This document shows positions 47,620 to 60,634 of a stretch of DNA of 64,000 nt, piece by piece. The first letter of the stretch is position 1, and every line of letters starts with the position of its first letter. The notes beneath the pieces are model-generated. The model made no database searches. It had not been told where the DNA came from and saw nothing but the letters and a program-made list of their open reading frames with translations. Made by a program: the position numbers and the translations under genes. Source of the stretch: Burhinus oedicnemus (taxonomy: Eukaryota > Chordata > Aves > Charadriiformes > Burhinidae); assembly GCA_008921705.1 (NCBI GenBank), contig VFFE01007257.1, positions 782,759 to 846,758 of the forward strand. The letters run 5' to 3'.

Positions 47620-50600
47620 CAGAAAATATGCATTGAAGGGATTTAGCTTGTTGCCTTGTTTGCCATACTCTTGGATTGGTGTGAGAAGTGCAGTGCAGTT
47701 AACACTACAAGTTGCTATTAAATCGTCTTGAGGCATTATAGCTTGGATTGGATAGGCTTCTTTTTTAAAACATTTTAATGTAAATAGAGGCTTGACCAGG
47801 AGCAGAAGGAGACAGACTAGGTATAAAAAAGTACAGGAGCTCATGAACACATTTCTGTGCCAAGATGGTGTCTGATCGCAAAGCTTTGATCCTGATGGAG
47901 ACTTTGTATTTGTCAGGGAAGCAGTTCAGTCTAGGTTCATGTGAACATATAGGGCTGGGTTTTTTTCAATGAAGTCATCAGTTATCACTGAGGCTGAAGG
48001 GAAGGCTAGACTGACCTCTGCATTGGCTCAGAAAAAACCATTTCTATTGATCATATCTGCTTAACATCCAGTTCTTTGTGCAAGCAGACAGTGTTGTCTA
48101 GGAGATGGAAACAAAATGGCAAGCAAGACTGTACATTGGAAAAAAATAGAGCCCAAACGCAGATTCTGTTTCATATATATGTGCAAAACCCAACCAATAT
48201 CAGGAATGTGTAGTGCATAAAAGCTGGCTGTGTGTGAAACCAGATGGGTTTGTGGCAGAAACAGTTCTACTTCTGCGGATGTCGAAAATCTGCCCTGACT
48301 GGGTACAGCCTACTCCCAAGGGGTGTTCCTCAAGCACTTCTAGGTCTTGGGGCAATCTCAGGATTCCCCTGGAGCAGCTTGTTGTCCAAGTTCATTTGGG
48401 AAAAAAACCAGCCAACTAAACAATCAAATAAACTTATTTTTCTAAAACTGAATGTGTTGAAATTTCCTTCTTGCAGGAAACTTTGTGATGCCATATTTTG
48501 ACTCCTGTTTAGAATGAAGACTTGTTTGGAAATGTGGGAATTTCCTTCCCACAGAACAGAATGCCCAAGTTTTTATCAGCTGTTGCAGAACTGTGGCACT
48601 CTCTGGCAGTGAAGACTTTATGCCAGCTCAATACTTCAAGGGCAAGAGAAAGACATCATCAAGTTACTCAAGCAGACCGTCTCACAGCTTCTGCTGTAGG
48701 CTTGGTCTTTTTTGACAAAAGATCACATTTTTTAAATTTTGGGTTTTTTCCCTTTCTAAGGCAAGTTAATGAGCAGACGATAATTATCTTGCTGTGGTAT
48801 CTCCAGTGGAAACAAGGTGGCTGAAATATCTGCAAGTAGTTAGGTGAAGTCAGAATTATGCCCTAGTTTGTGTTGACCTCCTCTAAATTACTTCTAAGCA
48901 TTCAGCAAGAGATTAACTAATGTGAGTCATTTATTCTATAATAGAAGTGTGCTTCTTATTGTCAGTTAAGACAATCTTAAGAACAATGACATATGTCACT
49001 CCCCTTAAGATCAGAAAAGGCTTGAGGTAGTGATCTGAATGGTTTTGGCATTCCAAAATAGTATTTTTTTATTCTCTGAAATTGGATTGAGGATGGCATT
49101 TGAATGTGATTTTTCGTACGCTGAAGTGTGTCTGAGGTTTGGACTGGAAGGTATAAGCTAACACCTATGTGACACCTGTAGCAGCAACTGAAGGACAGGT
49201 GGAATATATTCCTTTACTGAGTTTGTGCTGAAGCAGTTTTGCTGTGAGACTGCAGGTGACATATTTATCCTTCCTAGTTCTCCAACCATAGAATTTGGCA
49301 TCGTTTCTCCAAACTTCACAGCGCTGATTTTGAAGAACTGCCTGTTAAACCAGCTGCAGCCAACTGACTCGCTAGTCTTTTTTTCTATTAGATCATTTTC
49401 AACAATCCTTATGAACAAATTCCGTTGTAAATATTCCATTTATGAAGTGTTGTTGTATAGAATTTCAGATATTTCACTCAAAGATAGTGTAATCACTTTC
49501 TTCTTTATATGTCTAATTGCAAATTTATCAGTAAAAAAGTCACGTTACCAGCATCCAGCATCAGTATCAGGAATGCCCAGGATTCCACCATGGAGGCTGT
49601 TGGCATTTTTAAAAAGCTGCAGAGTTAAGAAAGAACAAAATATTTTCAAATAAGATGCTGCACATTTAGTTTATTTATGGTTGTTGTCATGCACCTTTAG
49701 AAAGAATTGTGGGGTCTATTCGTCTGTCTGTGTGATTAAGTGATGAAGCGTGTCTGTGATCTGCTGGTACACTTATTTTTGTTACCAGAATTTATGCAGG
49801 TAAAGCTCTGTCTTTCAAAGGTAAAGCTTTGTGTTTATGACTCATTTTTCTGTGAACTGGTACTTTCCCATAATGAAACAGCTGGGTGAGAGTACAGTTT
49901 TCCCTGAGTTAAACGAGATCATCGGTATCTGGGAAGATTTCCCCTGGAAGTTTTTCAGCACTGCAGGGATGGAGAGGTCCCTTGGAAGCTCTTCCTGCTG
50001 ATACATAAGTGAGGCTGCCGAGAGCTCTTTGCCACGTGTTTTTGTAACTCCCATAATCTGTAAACCACACTTGTGTGGTCAAAGTATAGCTGACATGGAA
50101 AGAAGTGTTTGTGAGCTTGTGACTGGACCAGTTGCAGTTTCACAGAAGAAAACCAGCTTTATCTCTCTAATCCTTCTGCTGGCAGGCAGGACATGAAAAA
50201 TGAAGGTAAGACACTGTACCTATTTATTGCTTAATTTTTTCCCATAAATTCTAGCCTTGTGGTTAAAAAAACCAACAAAATCCAGTAATTCTCAAATGTA
50301 AACAAGCAGAAAAATAATACTCCAGAGTGCAAAAGCTTATAAGTATCCAAACCCTAAACATGTTAACACAGCTGCGTGTCATGTGACCCACCACAGTTCT
50401 GACCTAAAAATATGTGAAATGTTTGAAAATATCCAGGATATTGCAAATTTCTGATGATCCCCTCATCGAACAAGAGCAATGCAACTGTTAAAAATCCAAA
50501 TGGAATGAATGAAGAGTTGTGCTGAAATTATGTAAACTGCCCTTTTCCTTAGCTAATATTTAAAAGCTCCAACTAAAGCCCTCCCACAGTAATGCCATGC

Positions 50601-51818
50601 AAGCTAAAGATCTTGCAATGCTTGCTGAATGTATTACTCTACCTGTGAGTGATCCAGCTGTGTTTTAAGGCATTTTCAAGACCTGTTTGGGTTTTTGGGG
50701 AGGTCAGTGTGCCACGGTTCAGTGAGAGGCAACGTCTTCAGATGGTGCTGAACAAGGTAGCACGGAACAAGAAATATTATGGCTCTGCCAGTGTGGTATT
50801 GTAACTAGCGTAACTGCTGTTGCAATTACAATAGCTTGTCTAATAGCTTGTCTGTCTTTATCCAGTATATTCTGAATGTAGCTCAAAGAGTGAAGCTGTT
50901 TGTGACTGCTGGGCAATGGTTGAAGTTCTGTGCACTGCTGGTCTTGTATCAGCTGCGGTGTGTGTCCTCAGCCATAGCTGGGTTCCTGCGGTAGGTAAAG
51001 CGGTGGTGAGAATACCAGATGCACGTGCACAGTTTGGAAATTAAAACTCATCCTCAGTCAAGAAGGTAACCAGTAAATCTTGAATGTCTAAAGTGAAGTG
51101 ATAGACGCATTAAAAGTCACAAAACATGGCAGAAAACAATTGCTTAGAGAAGTATTAGTGGAATTTACTCAGTCATAAATGTTATCTGCATGCCAGGTCT
51201 TCTTTCAAAGCCATAGGTTTTGGTTTTTTTCAATTTAGTTACTGTTTAGTAATAAACCTAATAAGCTTCTGCAAATAGCTACTTGCCCCAGAGCAATAGA
51301 TGCAGGCTTCAACTATAATGATAACTACAGGAGATTATCAGTTAAGCCTGGACAAAAAAGACAACAAAGGAAATTAAAATGTCTTCAGTAACCTTTGAAA
51401 AATAATTTTAATTCTGTGCAACTTGTTAAGCAATGTTTCTATGCATTAGTAATTTCAAACAAAAAATAACACTACTTTCAATTTTCTGTTGTTTTTTTTC
51501 TTTCATATATTTCTTTCTCATCTCTGCAGCTTGAGTAAAAATGTAATTTCTTTGTTTAATCCAGTTCACCATTTTTAAAAAGGCATTTGGTGAAGAAAAC
51601 TTTTCTAATTCATAACATTTCTGTCTGTTGTACTTCCAACCTGTGATGCTGAAACTAAGCTGTTACCTCCTAGTTATTTGTTACATTCAAAGAAAATGTT
51701 GCCAAAATATATAGCTGTTAGTGCTGGCTTTAAACTCATCCTTCTTTTGATAAAATTTGCAAATATTTTAGAATTGCGACTCGAATCTCAGTCAATCAAA
51801 TATTTTTCAATTTTATTT

Positions 51819-52842
51819 TCATAGAATCATAGAATGGTTAGGGTTGGAAGGGACCTTAAAGATCATCTAGTTCCAACCCCCTTGCCGTGGGCAAGCCCAC
51901 CTTCCAGTAGATCAGGTTGCCCAAAGCCCCATCCAACCTGGCCTTGAATGTTTGCAGGGATGCGGCATCCACAACTTCTCTGAGCAACCTGTTCCAGTGT
52001 CTCACCACCCTCACAGTAAAGAATTTCTTCCTAATATCTAATCTAAATCTCCCCTCTTTCAGTTTAAAACCGTTACCCCTTGTCCTGTCACTACACTCCC
52101 TGACAAAGAGTCCCTCCCCATCTTTCCTGTAGATTCCCTTTAGGTACTGGAAGGCTGCTCTAAGGTCTTCCCAGAGCCTTCTCTTCTCCAGGCTGAACAA
52201 TCCCAACTCTTTCAGCCTTTCTTCATAGGAGAGGTGCTCCAGTCCTCTGATCATCTTCGTGGCCCTCCTCTGGACTTGCCTCAACAGGTCCATGTTCTTC
52301 TTATGTTGGCAGCCCCAGAGCTGGACACAGTACTCTAGGTAGAGTCTCATGAGAGCGGAGTAGAGGGGCAGAATCACCTCCCTCGACCTGCTGGCCATGC
52401 TACTTTTGATGCAGCCCAGGATATGGTTGGCTTTCTAGGCTGCGAGTGCACATTGCTGGCTCATGTTGAGCTTCTCATCCACCAACACCCCCAAGTCCTT
52501 CTCCTCAGGGCTGCTCTCAATCCATTCTCCACCCAGCCTGTATTTGTGCATGGGATTGCCCCAACCCACGTGCAGGGCCTTGCACGTGGCCTTCAGGAGG
52601 TTCACACAGGCCCACTTCTCAAGCTGTCCAGGTCCCTCTGGATGGCATCCCTTCCCTCCAGTGTGTCGACTGGTCCACACAGCTTGGTGTCGTTGGCAAA
52701 CTTGGTGAGGGTGCACTCAGTCCCTGCATCCATGCCGCCCACAAAGACGTTAAATAGTACTGGTCCCAGTAGCGACCCCTGAGGAACAGCACTGGTCACT
52801 GCTCACCACTTGGACATCAAGCCATTGGCCACATTCCTCAAT
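51819..52842 (-). mobile_element. CR1 LINE, 5'-truncated, minus strand, AND in place of ADD
   Basis: The plus strand begins TCATAGAATCATAGAATGG, two CR1 terminal units, followed by GTTGGAAGGGACCTTAAAGATCATC and the rest of the 3' UTR. Upstream on the minus strand lies the ORF2 C-terminal half. It is 5'-truncated near 52842, just after the text for the [14 protein letters not shown] segment of the reverse transcriptase. It is one of the least diverged copies: one frame of 180 codons (51856-52398) is still open across the CR1 C-terminal region. ORF1, the endonuclease and the N-terminal RT are absent. Confidence 0.96.
51856..52799 (-). pseudogene. CR1 ORF2 reverse-transcriptase C-terminal fragment
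   Basis: Coding remnant of CR1 ORF2 on the minus strand. Order: [13 protein letters not shown] (about 52740-52790), the catalytic box reading KFANDTKL (about 52680-52703), [52 protein letters not shown] and the [15 protein letters not shown] segment near the end. The first of the two catalytic aspartates is an asparagine codon (AAC, plus-strand 52692-52694). At least two frame changes (near 52600 and 52430) break the protein. Plus-strand frames over these bases are shadows. Confidence 0.93.
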
Positions 52843-53454
52843 AAGGAAGAAGAAAGATAGGAAAAGACAGACTCAAGTATTTTGCTGATGATCAGTTTTC
52901 CTCTATCTCTTCTGAGACTCAGAATATATAAAGCATGTTTTGGAATTAAATTTTCAACGACCTCAGGTATATACCTACATTGGGCATTTTTTCCTAAGTT
53001 ATGATCTTTATCTTTTGGGGCAGGGACTGCTTTGATTCATCCAGATATTCAGCAAGTGTGAGTGACTAGTATTACATGACAATTTTCAATAGTATTTCTA
53101 CGTTACATCAGAAATCATTGCTGCTGGTAAATATTTTTACAACATATTTTCCTACTGCTCTCGCTGTCATTATGGCATCTCTATAGATGTATAACGCTTG
53201 CCAAACAGAAGGGCCATTCCTTCACAAACCTTTATAATTTCAGGCATTTGAAACTACATTTTGGCTTGTCTTGCAGCTCCCTTGTGATAATAGTGTCAAG
53301 ATGCAGAAAAGGACATAGATTGTAGAAATGAATGGGAATGACATGAAGGCTGCTGTGTGGCAGGATTTTCTCCAGGACTTTTCTGTAGATCTTCTGAGCT
53401 GAGATGCCTTGCAGCTTCAAGTACATAAGCATTTTTGAATATGTATACTACCAT
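52843..53454. other. Unique spacer between two CR1 copies
   Basis: About 600 bases of AT-rich sequence between a minus-strand and a plus-strand CR1. No gene or repeat recognised. Confidence 0.6.
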
Positions 53455-53582
53455 GACATGTAGACGTCATGCTTAGGGACATGGATGAGTGGTGGACTTG
53501 GCAGTGCTATGTTAACAGTTGGACTTGATGATCTTAAAGGTCTTTCCCAACCTAAATGATTCTGTGATTTGATGATTCTATA
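53455..53582 (+). mobile_element. CR1 LINE 3' end, plus strand, very short
   Basis: Only about 130 bases: GACGTCATGCTTAGGGACATGG, GTGGTGGACTTGGCAGTG, GTTGGACTTGATGATCTTAAAGGTC, CCCAACCTAAATGATTCTGTG and a loose run of ATTCTATA/GATTCTAT units to about 53605. It is an extreme 5' truncation containing just the 3' UTR. Closest in wording to the fragment at 14285-14522. Confidence 0.92.
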
Positions 53583-54274
53583 AGCTCATTCTACTGATTC
53601 TATGAGTATAGGTGTGATTGACTCTTTTCATAGTATCGAATAATTTTTTTCTAGAAGAGCTTGATACTACATTTACTAGAGTTTTTGCATTGCTAGATAG
53701 CAGGATATTCCTGTTTGAAGAACTTTTCTGTCTCAAAGGTGTGTGTACCTGCTCTGGTGCCTAGGACAATGAGACAAAACTTTGTAGTGTCAAAAAAAGG
53801 TAACTTCTGGCATTGAGCAAATTATTTGGGGCAATTTGATCCTTATCTACAAAAAAGTTTCATCTGAGAAAAATCCCGGTGGTGATGAGAAGGAAGCAGA
53901 CCTCACCAGGGGTGTGTTTCTTTCCTACCTCCTCTCTTAGATGTTAAGGTGTTCATCTGCAATGGTGGATGCCGCAGTTTAATTCTGTCCTCTGCTCTGG
54001 AGATTTAGATCCTTCTGTCCTGTCTCTTAGGATAGGACATGAGCAATCAGCAGCAGTGAAGTCTACCACAATGTGTTCTCAGTTGTTCCTCTTAACACTT
54101 GTTTGCTTCAGAAGAGCAGTCTGTGGGGCTGATGCCCTCTCTGCTAGGGGAGTGTGCTAATTACCCAACTTTGAAGATGTTCTCAGTCTTGATGGTCTTA
54201 AGCAGTCTTAAGCACTACATACAAATTGAATCACTTTCAAAGCAAGGGGTGAGAACCTACCTCACAATCCTCTG

Positions 54275-54332
54275 GTACCTAGTCACACAAGCAGAGTCAG
54301 ATCAGAATTCAAACCCATGCTCTGTCTGATCA
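54275..54332 (-). mobile_element. Decayed MIR-type SINE core, minus strand
   Basis: CCTAGTCACACAAGCAGAGTCAGATCAGAATTCAAACCCATG follows the reversed MIR text 'GGTCACACAGC.AGTCAGTGGCAGAGC.GGATTCAAACCCAGG'. A short remnant; the outer arms are not recognisable. Confidence 0.65.
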
Positions 54333-57300
54333 AGACAGGAGTTTGAATTTGGATCATTAACTCCTCATGTGAGTATCCTAGTAATTACTCTTCAGATCAT
54401 TCCAAAATGGAGCTGGTCCCATAAGCCATTTCATACAAACTACTTCGACAATACTTGAGAGTCAATGAGCAATAGAGTGAGAATGATTCTCCAACCTCGC
54501 TTTGGAAGCTGGGGCAAACCCTGTTATAGTCAACACAGTGGGAAGGAAGCTTCCTCAATATAGCAAAGGAGAGAATTGTATATAAAAAGTCAGAGAGAAC
54601 AATCCTTTGTAAAGCTCGTCTTGCATTTCCTTGCCTATTATGTTTGCATTTGCCAAACGTTTGCATTTTCCAAAAACATTTCCTCTTGAGACATATGGAA
54701 TATTTCATGTTAAACGAAGTACAGTGGGCTGGGTGGGGATGGTAGTGGTTTTGGTGTGAAAACCTGGAAAAATTGTGAATTTGGTTCAGTTTGAACCAAC
54801 ACTCTTTTTCAACTGTTTGGCTTGGCAGCTGAACTGAAAAACCAGTTATTTTAACAGCCCTAAGCCCTCCTTTGCAGTTGGACCCCTGCGTTTTACTAGG
54901 AAAATTGTAGCACAGTCCCTGGAGCTGTTCATCCATGACACAGAGGCATTAAATGGAAATCCCACTAAAATTTAGGGTTGTCTGAAGTATTTGGAAATGG
55001 GGGAGCTCTAAAATGGGATTAAATTATGGTATCCCCAGTATGTGTACTACCCGACTCTCCAAAGACACACTGTTGTTTTCACAGATTCCCTCTGTCATTT
55101 GCTTGTCAAAAAGATACCTCTGATACACATCCTTCTGGGAAGTATTAGAAAGAGGAGAGCTCTTAACTTGTGTGCATTGTTAGCTGGGAACAGAGACATT
55201 CCTTTTTCTAACTTTTCATTCCATGATGTAATGAGAATATTTTAAACCAGGACAAGCAAATTGCAAGTGCCAAGCTTTTTCCTAGATGCTGCTTATGATC
55301 AAACACACCCATCCACGCTTTTAAATACCTCATAATTAAACATGCAAAAATGGAGACTTAATTTGAACATGTAAATTAATCACATGTTGTAACAATTGGA
55401 ATTCATAACTGAACATCCATTAGCAGACAACGCTGTTCCTCATTCTTTTGTTTGCGTGTTTATAGTAATCACGCAATAGGATTTATGGTGCATGTCACCC
55501 TTTGAAAATTAATTCTACATCAACTTAGGAGATGTGTTCCCATTTCTATTGTATAGCTTTGCTCTATAAATGCAAGTAATTGCAAATTAAGCCCCAGATG
55601 TCTAAAGAGCAGCAGGAGTGACCATTATTTGATGTATGATGCACGTCATGTCATTTTTGTGTCACTCCTCTAAGGGTTAAATGAGTTTCATGTTTTGGAC
55701 ATCTTAGGAAAATAATAAACAATGTAGCTCATCCAAAAAACATCTGCTGATTTTTTTTTGTTAAATGGAAGACAAAGATATTTAAAATGTGTTTTCAATC
55801 GCCTGCAAAGAAAATAAGTTTACATAAAATAAACCTTTTTTCATTCTGAAAAATTGTGAATTTACCTTCTGTGGCAATTTAGAAAAAGCCAAAATTTATC
55901 CACATTGTGTATTTTGCAAGTTAAGAACTCAGTTGCTGTGGTGGGGTACATTAAACATAGATGGATGAGAATGAGGTCAGTGGAGTGAACGCAAGCTGTA
56001 CCCCTCAGAGCTAATGTGCATGCACATTGACTTAAAGATGTTCACCCAATGGATGTCTGTATTTGCCTGTGTATTTCAGTGTAAGTGTATGACAGGCCAT
56101 GAAGCTTTCCCTAACAAGCGGTTGTGAAAGAAACATTCCTTTCACATTTGCCTTTCCATTGAACACCAGCAGCACTTCTGTTCATAGGAGCGGAATTTAC
56201 TTGACTCTGCTGGGGTCAGAATTCACTGTAGGGCTTGGGCTCTTTGTCAGGTAATGTGGAGTCTGGACAGTGAAGCCTCATCGTTAACTTGGATCAGGCC
56301 CTGGAATTTCTCTCCATCAGCTAGTGTTTATTCAGTTGACAGTATAGCCTTGAGCTTTCTCACCCGTACAGGAGAAGTTCTTCACAACTGAACCTCTTCT
56401 CTGGTTTTGTTATATAAATCCAGCTTGATCCTCAGCGTCCTGTTTCTTAATGTGCTACGCAGCTGTCTCACACTCTTGGCTTCAGGCCATCTTCATGGTA
56501 CACCTCCCAGTAGGTCAACCGCTTCCACTCTGTTGTTTTGTTAATCCCTTTTAAATAACCACTTTTTCTATAGTGCTACTTACAGGAAATACCTCTCCAG
56601 TAATGCCTCTGAATCACTTACAGACTGAAATGTTGCCATATGCATCTTAAGCTTAAAGAACTCTATTTTGCCCGATTCTGTAGGGTAACATCATGTCTAT
56701 AGACACTGCAGTGAATTGTGATGAAAACAAGGAGGAATTTTTTAAAGAAAAGCCTCTCACCTTCTTGCACACAGTGTACTTAACTCTGATGGGAAGCACT
56801 TGGACATACATCAGAATTTGGACAGATCAGTTATCAACCTGGGGCCTAGATAATGATGGGGAGCTACACTGGGACAAAGCGTACTAAGTGTGAAGATACG
56901 AAAGTATTTATAAAAATGCAGCAAAATAGCTTTGTGATAATTAGTGGAAAGGAGGTCACAGCCTGTCTTTCTGTCCTACACAAGCCTCTTATTTATTATT
57001 GTGGCATGACAGCATATGGCTCTGAGTTTTTAATGGACTAACACCATTTCTCAGTTGTTTTTGCTTTCTCTTTTCTCACAGTAAGATGTGACTTAAATTC
57101 CTAAACTCAAAACCCCCAAAAATTCAACCCACAAGCCCCAGTGGTATTTGGAGTTTATGTATCCTTTAACCAAAGGCCTTTACATAACCAGATACTGGTA
57201 CATTCTTTAGTGAAATTCTTGAAGCTTTGGGCTTAACCACTGCCTCTTGCAGTGATGTGCTTGAAAAAATGTCAACTATGTAGCTGTACTGGAGGGCTGT

Positions 57301-58409
57301 GCAGTTGAGGTATGGCCTTTTTCTCAAAGTGACAGACTGATGTCAAGGTCTAGATTGAGGCAGGTTCCTGGCTCCAGCTTGAACAGTCCCATGGTGACAT
57401 CAGAATTTTGGCATCTATATTTAAACATTTTTTGTTATGTTTGTTATTGCAGAGGAAAGCTAAAGATTGGCATGAATGAATCCACTACAGAGATACCTGC
57501 TGCAGTAAGCAGAGAACTTTAAAGCTTTGTGAGTTGGGAACTGCATCATTCATTTTTCATAGGTTATTAATTCTGAAACCTTTGTGCTGCCTGCAGCAGT
57601 GGACTTGGGTGTGTACGGGAGAAGTTCTTCAAATTGTGGGCAGAGACTTGATTTCTGAGAGAACAAAAAGGAACAATGCAACAAAATCCTTGCTGGAAGG
57701 AGAGATGTAAAAGCGCTTAAAGAGGCTTGAGAAAGAAACACACAAAGGGCTTACAACGCTGGAGTTAAAAAAAACTAAGTAGGATTTAGAAATGTACTTA
57801 GAAAAAATAATCCTGAAAAGGAAGAGAACAACCTCCCTTTCCACCCAAAATCAAAAAGGAACACTATTAAATTGTCCTTAAAGTATCTAGTTTCTTTTAA
57901 TAACACTCATGATACATTGGGCAGTCCAACATGATTCTGTGTGCATTGGCAAAGCATAGTAGCCTTTTGGATACTTAATCTTCATCTAAGTGTGTTTCAG
58001 ACCTATGTGTGATAAACCTCATTTACTAAATACGGGAGGTTAATCTACTCTATAACACACCAGTTGTGTTTCAGATAATAAACCAAAATGACAAAAAGGT
58101 GTCAGGCTTCTTGGCTCTTAGTTGACTTCTTGCATTTTCTCTGAAGTGTGATGTTAATGAGAAATCTCATTGTCAGGACCCTTTTACTGAAATATTTCTG
58201 AGATGTTGTGATTGCTTTTCTTCTAAATCCTCTATATAATCTGCATTGCCATTCAGTTTACTATGGAAGACTACTGGGAGCACCCAGGAATAAAATCCAA
58301 AATTGGGTCTTTCCCGTATCTTTGACAATATTCTTGTTCAGATATCCTGAATGGGAACATCATCAAGAAGCACAGGGCTCAACAGATGGAGTCTAGAGCA
58401 AACTGATCT

Positions 58410-58535
58410 GGCACTGCTATTCTGGGCAGTGGATCCGTTGTGGACCTAGGCAGACAAAGCACATGATCTTTCAGTCTCAGTTTCCCTTTCTATAATATAG
58501 GGTGATGAGAATAATTTCATTCCTATCTGACACAA
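58410..58535 (+). mobile_element. Decayed MIR-type SINE, plus strand
   Basis: The right part is clear: GATCTTTCAGTCTCAGTTTCCCTTTCTATAATATAGGGTGATGAGAATAATTTCATTCCTA follows the sense MIR core 'CTCTGAGCCTCAGTTTCCCCATCTGTAAAATGGGGATGATAATA..ACCTA'. The left part, through CTGGCACTGCTATTCTG, is weaker. Confidence 0.72.
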
Positions 58536-59819
58536 TATTTTTATTTGCTATAGAGAGGTGAAATGGTATGGAAATAGCCTTAATGAGGATTGTTCAAAAT
58601 TGGAGCATATCCATCATTTGTCATTTAATTGTTTCAATTTTATTTTTTTTTAATGAAGAAACTCAGTTCATAATTAAAGAGACCAAAACATTTAAAGGTT
58701 GGATTCATCTTTTGGAGAGTATCCTGAATTTCAAGAAAACTACCCCCCCCACTGTTTCATTATGAGAAATATTCTAAAGGCTTTCCAAAAGTTTTGTCTT
58801 TATGCAGAACCACAGTCTGTTTATTTCTTCATGCCAAAGATGAGGTTTGGCACAGGATTGTCCCATACCCTTGCCAAAAGCTTTCCTAAGAGCACACTCA
58901 GTTAGTTTATATTACTACTTTTGAAAAAGGAAACATTAAAGAAACCATATTTTTAATACAGTATAAAGGTCCTATGAAGGCTGAAAATGCCTCCCTCTGG
59001 CCCCACCTCACTGCAAAGGGCTAGGGGAAGTGAGGGAAAAGGGAGTCCTAGAGTCAAAGAACTGCCTCTGTGTGAGGCCTGGGAGCTAGGACAGCTTTGC
59101 TCTAACCCTCATTTCCCTGCAGACTCTGTTTTCAAAAATTGTTTCTAAGTCTGGTTGCCCAAGTTGAGACAACCATGGCTTCATTTTCAGAAAGTCTGGG
59201 CACTCTTAACACCTGTTGATTTTGCTGTGACTGTTCAAGGGAAGAAGGACCTAGGATGCCTCCTGCCAGTTTCCCAAACTACTGCAAGTGCACAGAGTAC
59301 GCAGTGCTTTGTTCTGTCCCTCTCCATTGTCACCCTATGAGCACTGCTGCGTCCCCTCTGCAGCTTCTATGAAAGGTCACAAAGCCAGAGAAAGGCCATG
59401 GTTCTTGTATGTCCAACTTGCATTTTCTTTGCTCTTAAAATAGTATAACCTCTAGCTTGTGTCTGGAACCCCAGGCCTTTCCCTGATACCTAGAGTGACA
59501 CAGCAGGCATATTGTCTAGCTTTTGACTTAATGTGGCACTGTCCTATCTATTGGGGAAAAGAGACTTGAGGGATCTGACTCACTATGCTGCAGAGAGAAC
59601 TGTTGTTGACTAAAATGTTTTGTTTAAATGCAAGGGTTTAATTTTTTTACACTTCTAAGCATTCTTCAAGTCTGAGATAATATATAATTTAAACATAGAA
59701 AGCTATTGTCATAGAATCGCCTGATTATCTGGCTGCATTATACACAGAGTCAGAGAGCATTTCAGGTGAGTGTACAAAGACTTGTGTATTGTAAAAGTAA
59801 GAAAAATGTGTGTCTGTGT

Positions 59820-59861
59820 ATCCATCCATCCATCCATCCATCCATCCATTCATCCATCCAT
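59820..59861. repeat. (CATC)n microsatellite
   Basis: About ten tandem copies of TCCA/CATC with a single interruption (CATTCATC). A simple repeat, likely polymorphic. Confidence 0.96.
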
Positions 59862-60634
59862 ATATCTGTCCATCAGAACTCAGATTGTGTTTTTAGAAAC
59901 TGAGGCCAGATGTTAATGTCTTCATCCAGCTGAATATCTTTCTCCTCCTGGAGTTGTCCATTCAGGCCGTTCATTGTCTACAGGATGCATGGGTGAGGGG
60001 ATAGTCGTCTGTCAAAGAGAAATCAACTATAATGTGGAAGACACTTCTTTGCATTTCAGTTCCCCACACTAAAATAGCAGCCAAAATTTCCGCATGTAAT
60101 TTTCAAATATGCCTTGCTTCTTTTTTCTTTTTTTTTTTTGAAATGAAACTGCCACATCCAGAATTTCTTGTTCAACCACAATACCTTTTCCTCTCAGGGA
60201 GCAGTCCAAAGAATTTCCATTAGGTGGCTCAATACCTAAATGTTAGGGATGCGTATGCAAAATATGCAAATTAAATGTGAGTCTTCAGTCTTGCATGGAT
60301 GTAAGCATATCTGTCTTCGAGATCTGTCAGGGCCTTTAAGACTTTTTAGTGAAAGTTATCACTTGAGTTACAAAGCATTTGTACTATGATATGAAAATGA
60401 AACCACACTGAAAATTCTAAAGTACTCAAAGAGGGATTCATTTTATAATCTGCAATTGTCTTCAATACTGATGTTTCTGGAGAGAATAAATGTGAAAGCT
60501 TCAGTGGGTAGATCCTTCTGTCATAACTTCACACTGATACTCAGATGGCAGTCCTTGAAGAACTTCATCTGTTTTTCTGCTGTGAATAGGTATTTTGTTT
60601 AGTTAACCTGCTGGAGGATTTAAAAGGAAATCAA

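Larger units (their letters stand above)
37181..51818. other. Mostly unique noncoding sequence with SINE and LINE scraps
   Basis: No recognisable gene. Listed separately: MIR scraps at 37446-37555 and 42605-42690, an ancient CR1 scrap at 43727-43860 and a 23-bp minisatellite at 47551-47619. A small CpG cluster lies at about 42577-42770. Splice-flanked short segments at 40497-40514 (-), 40945-40974 (+) and 50186-50205 (+) are discussed as findings. The open frames at 49158-49653 show no family signature. Confidence 0.55.

Noticed and set aside
49158..49653. 142-codon plus-strand and 93-codon minus-strand frames
   Set aside because: No recognisable domain, low-complexity hydrophobic text and no splice or start support. 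Chance frames.
51917..52782. Plus-strand frames of 71-119 codons
   Set aside because: Antisense shadows of the CR1 at 51819-52842.
54397..54936. 179-codon open frame on the minus strand
   Set aside because: No family motif, no plausible start context, odd residue mix and AT-rich flanks; the plus strand here overlaps a MIR-bearing region. Chance frame.
56584..56624. Minus-strand 41-base segment before GTAAGTAGC
   Set aside because: The acceptor is only moderate and nothing else supports an exon; kept as chance.
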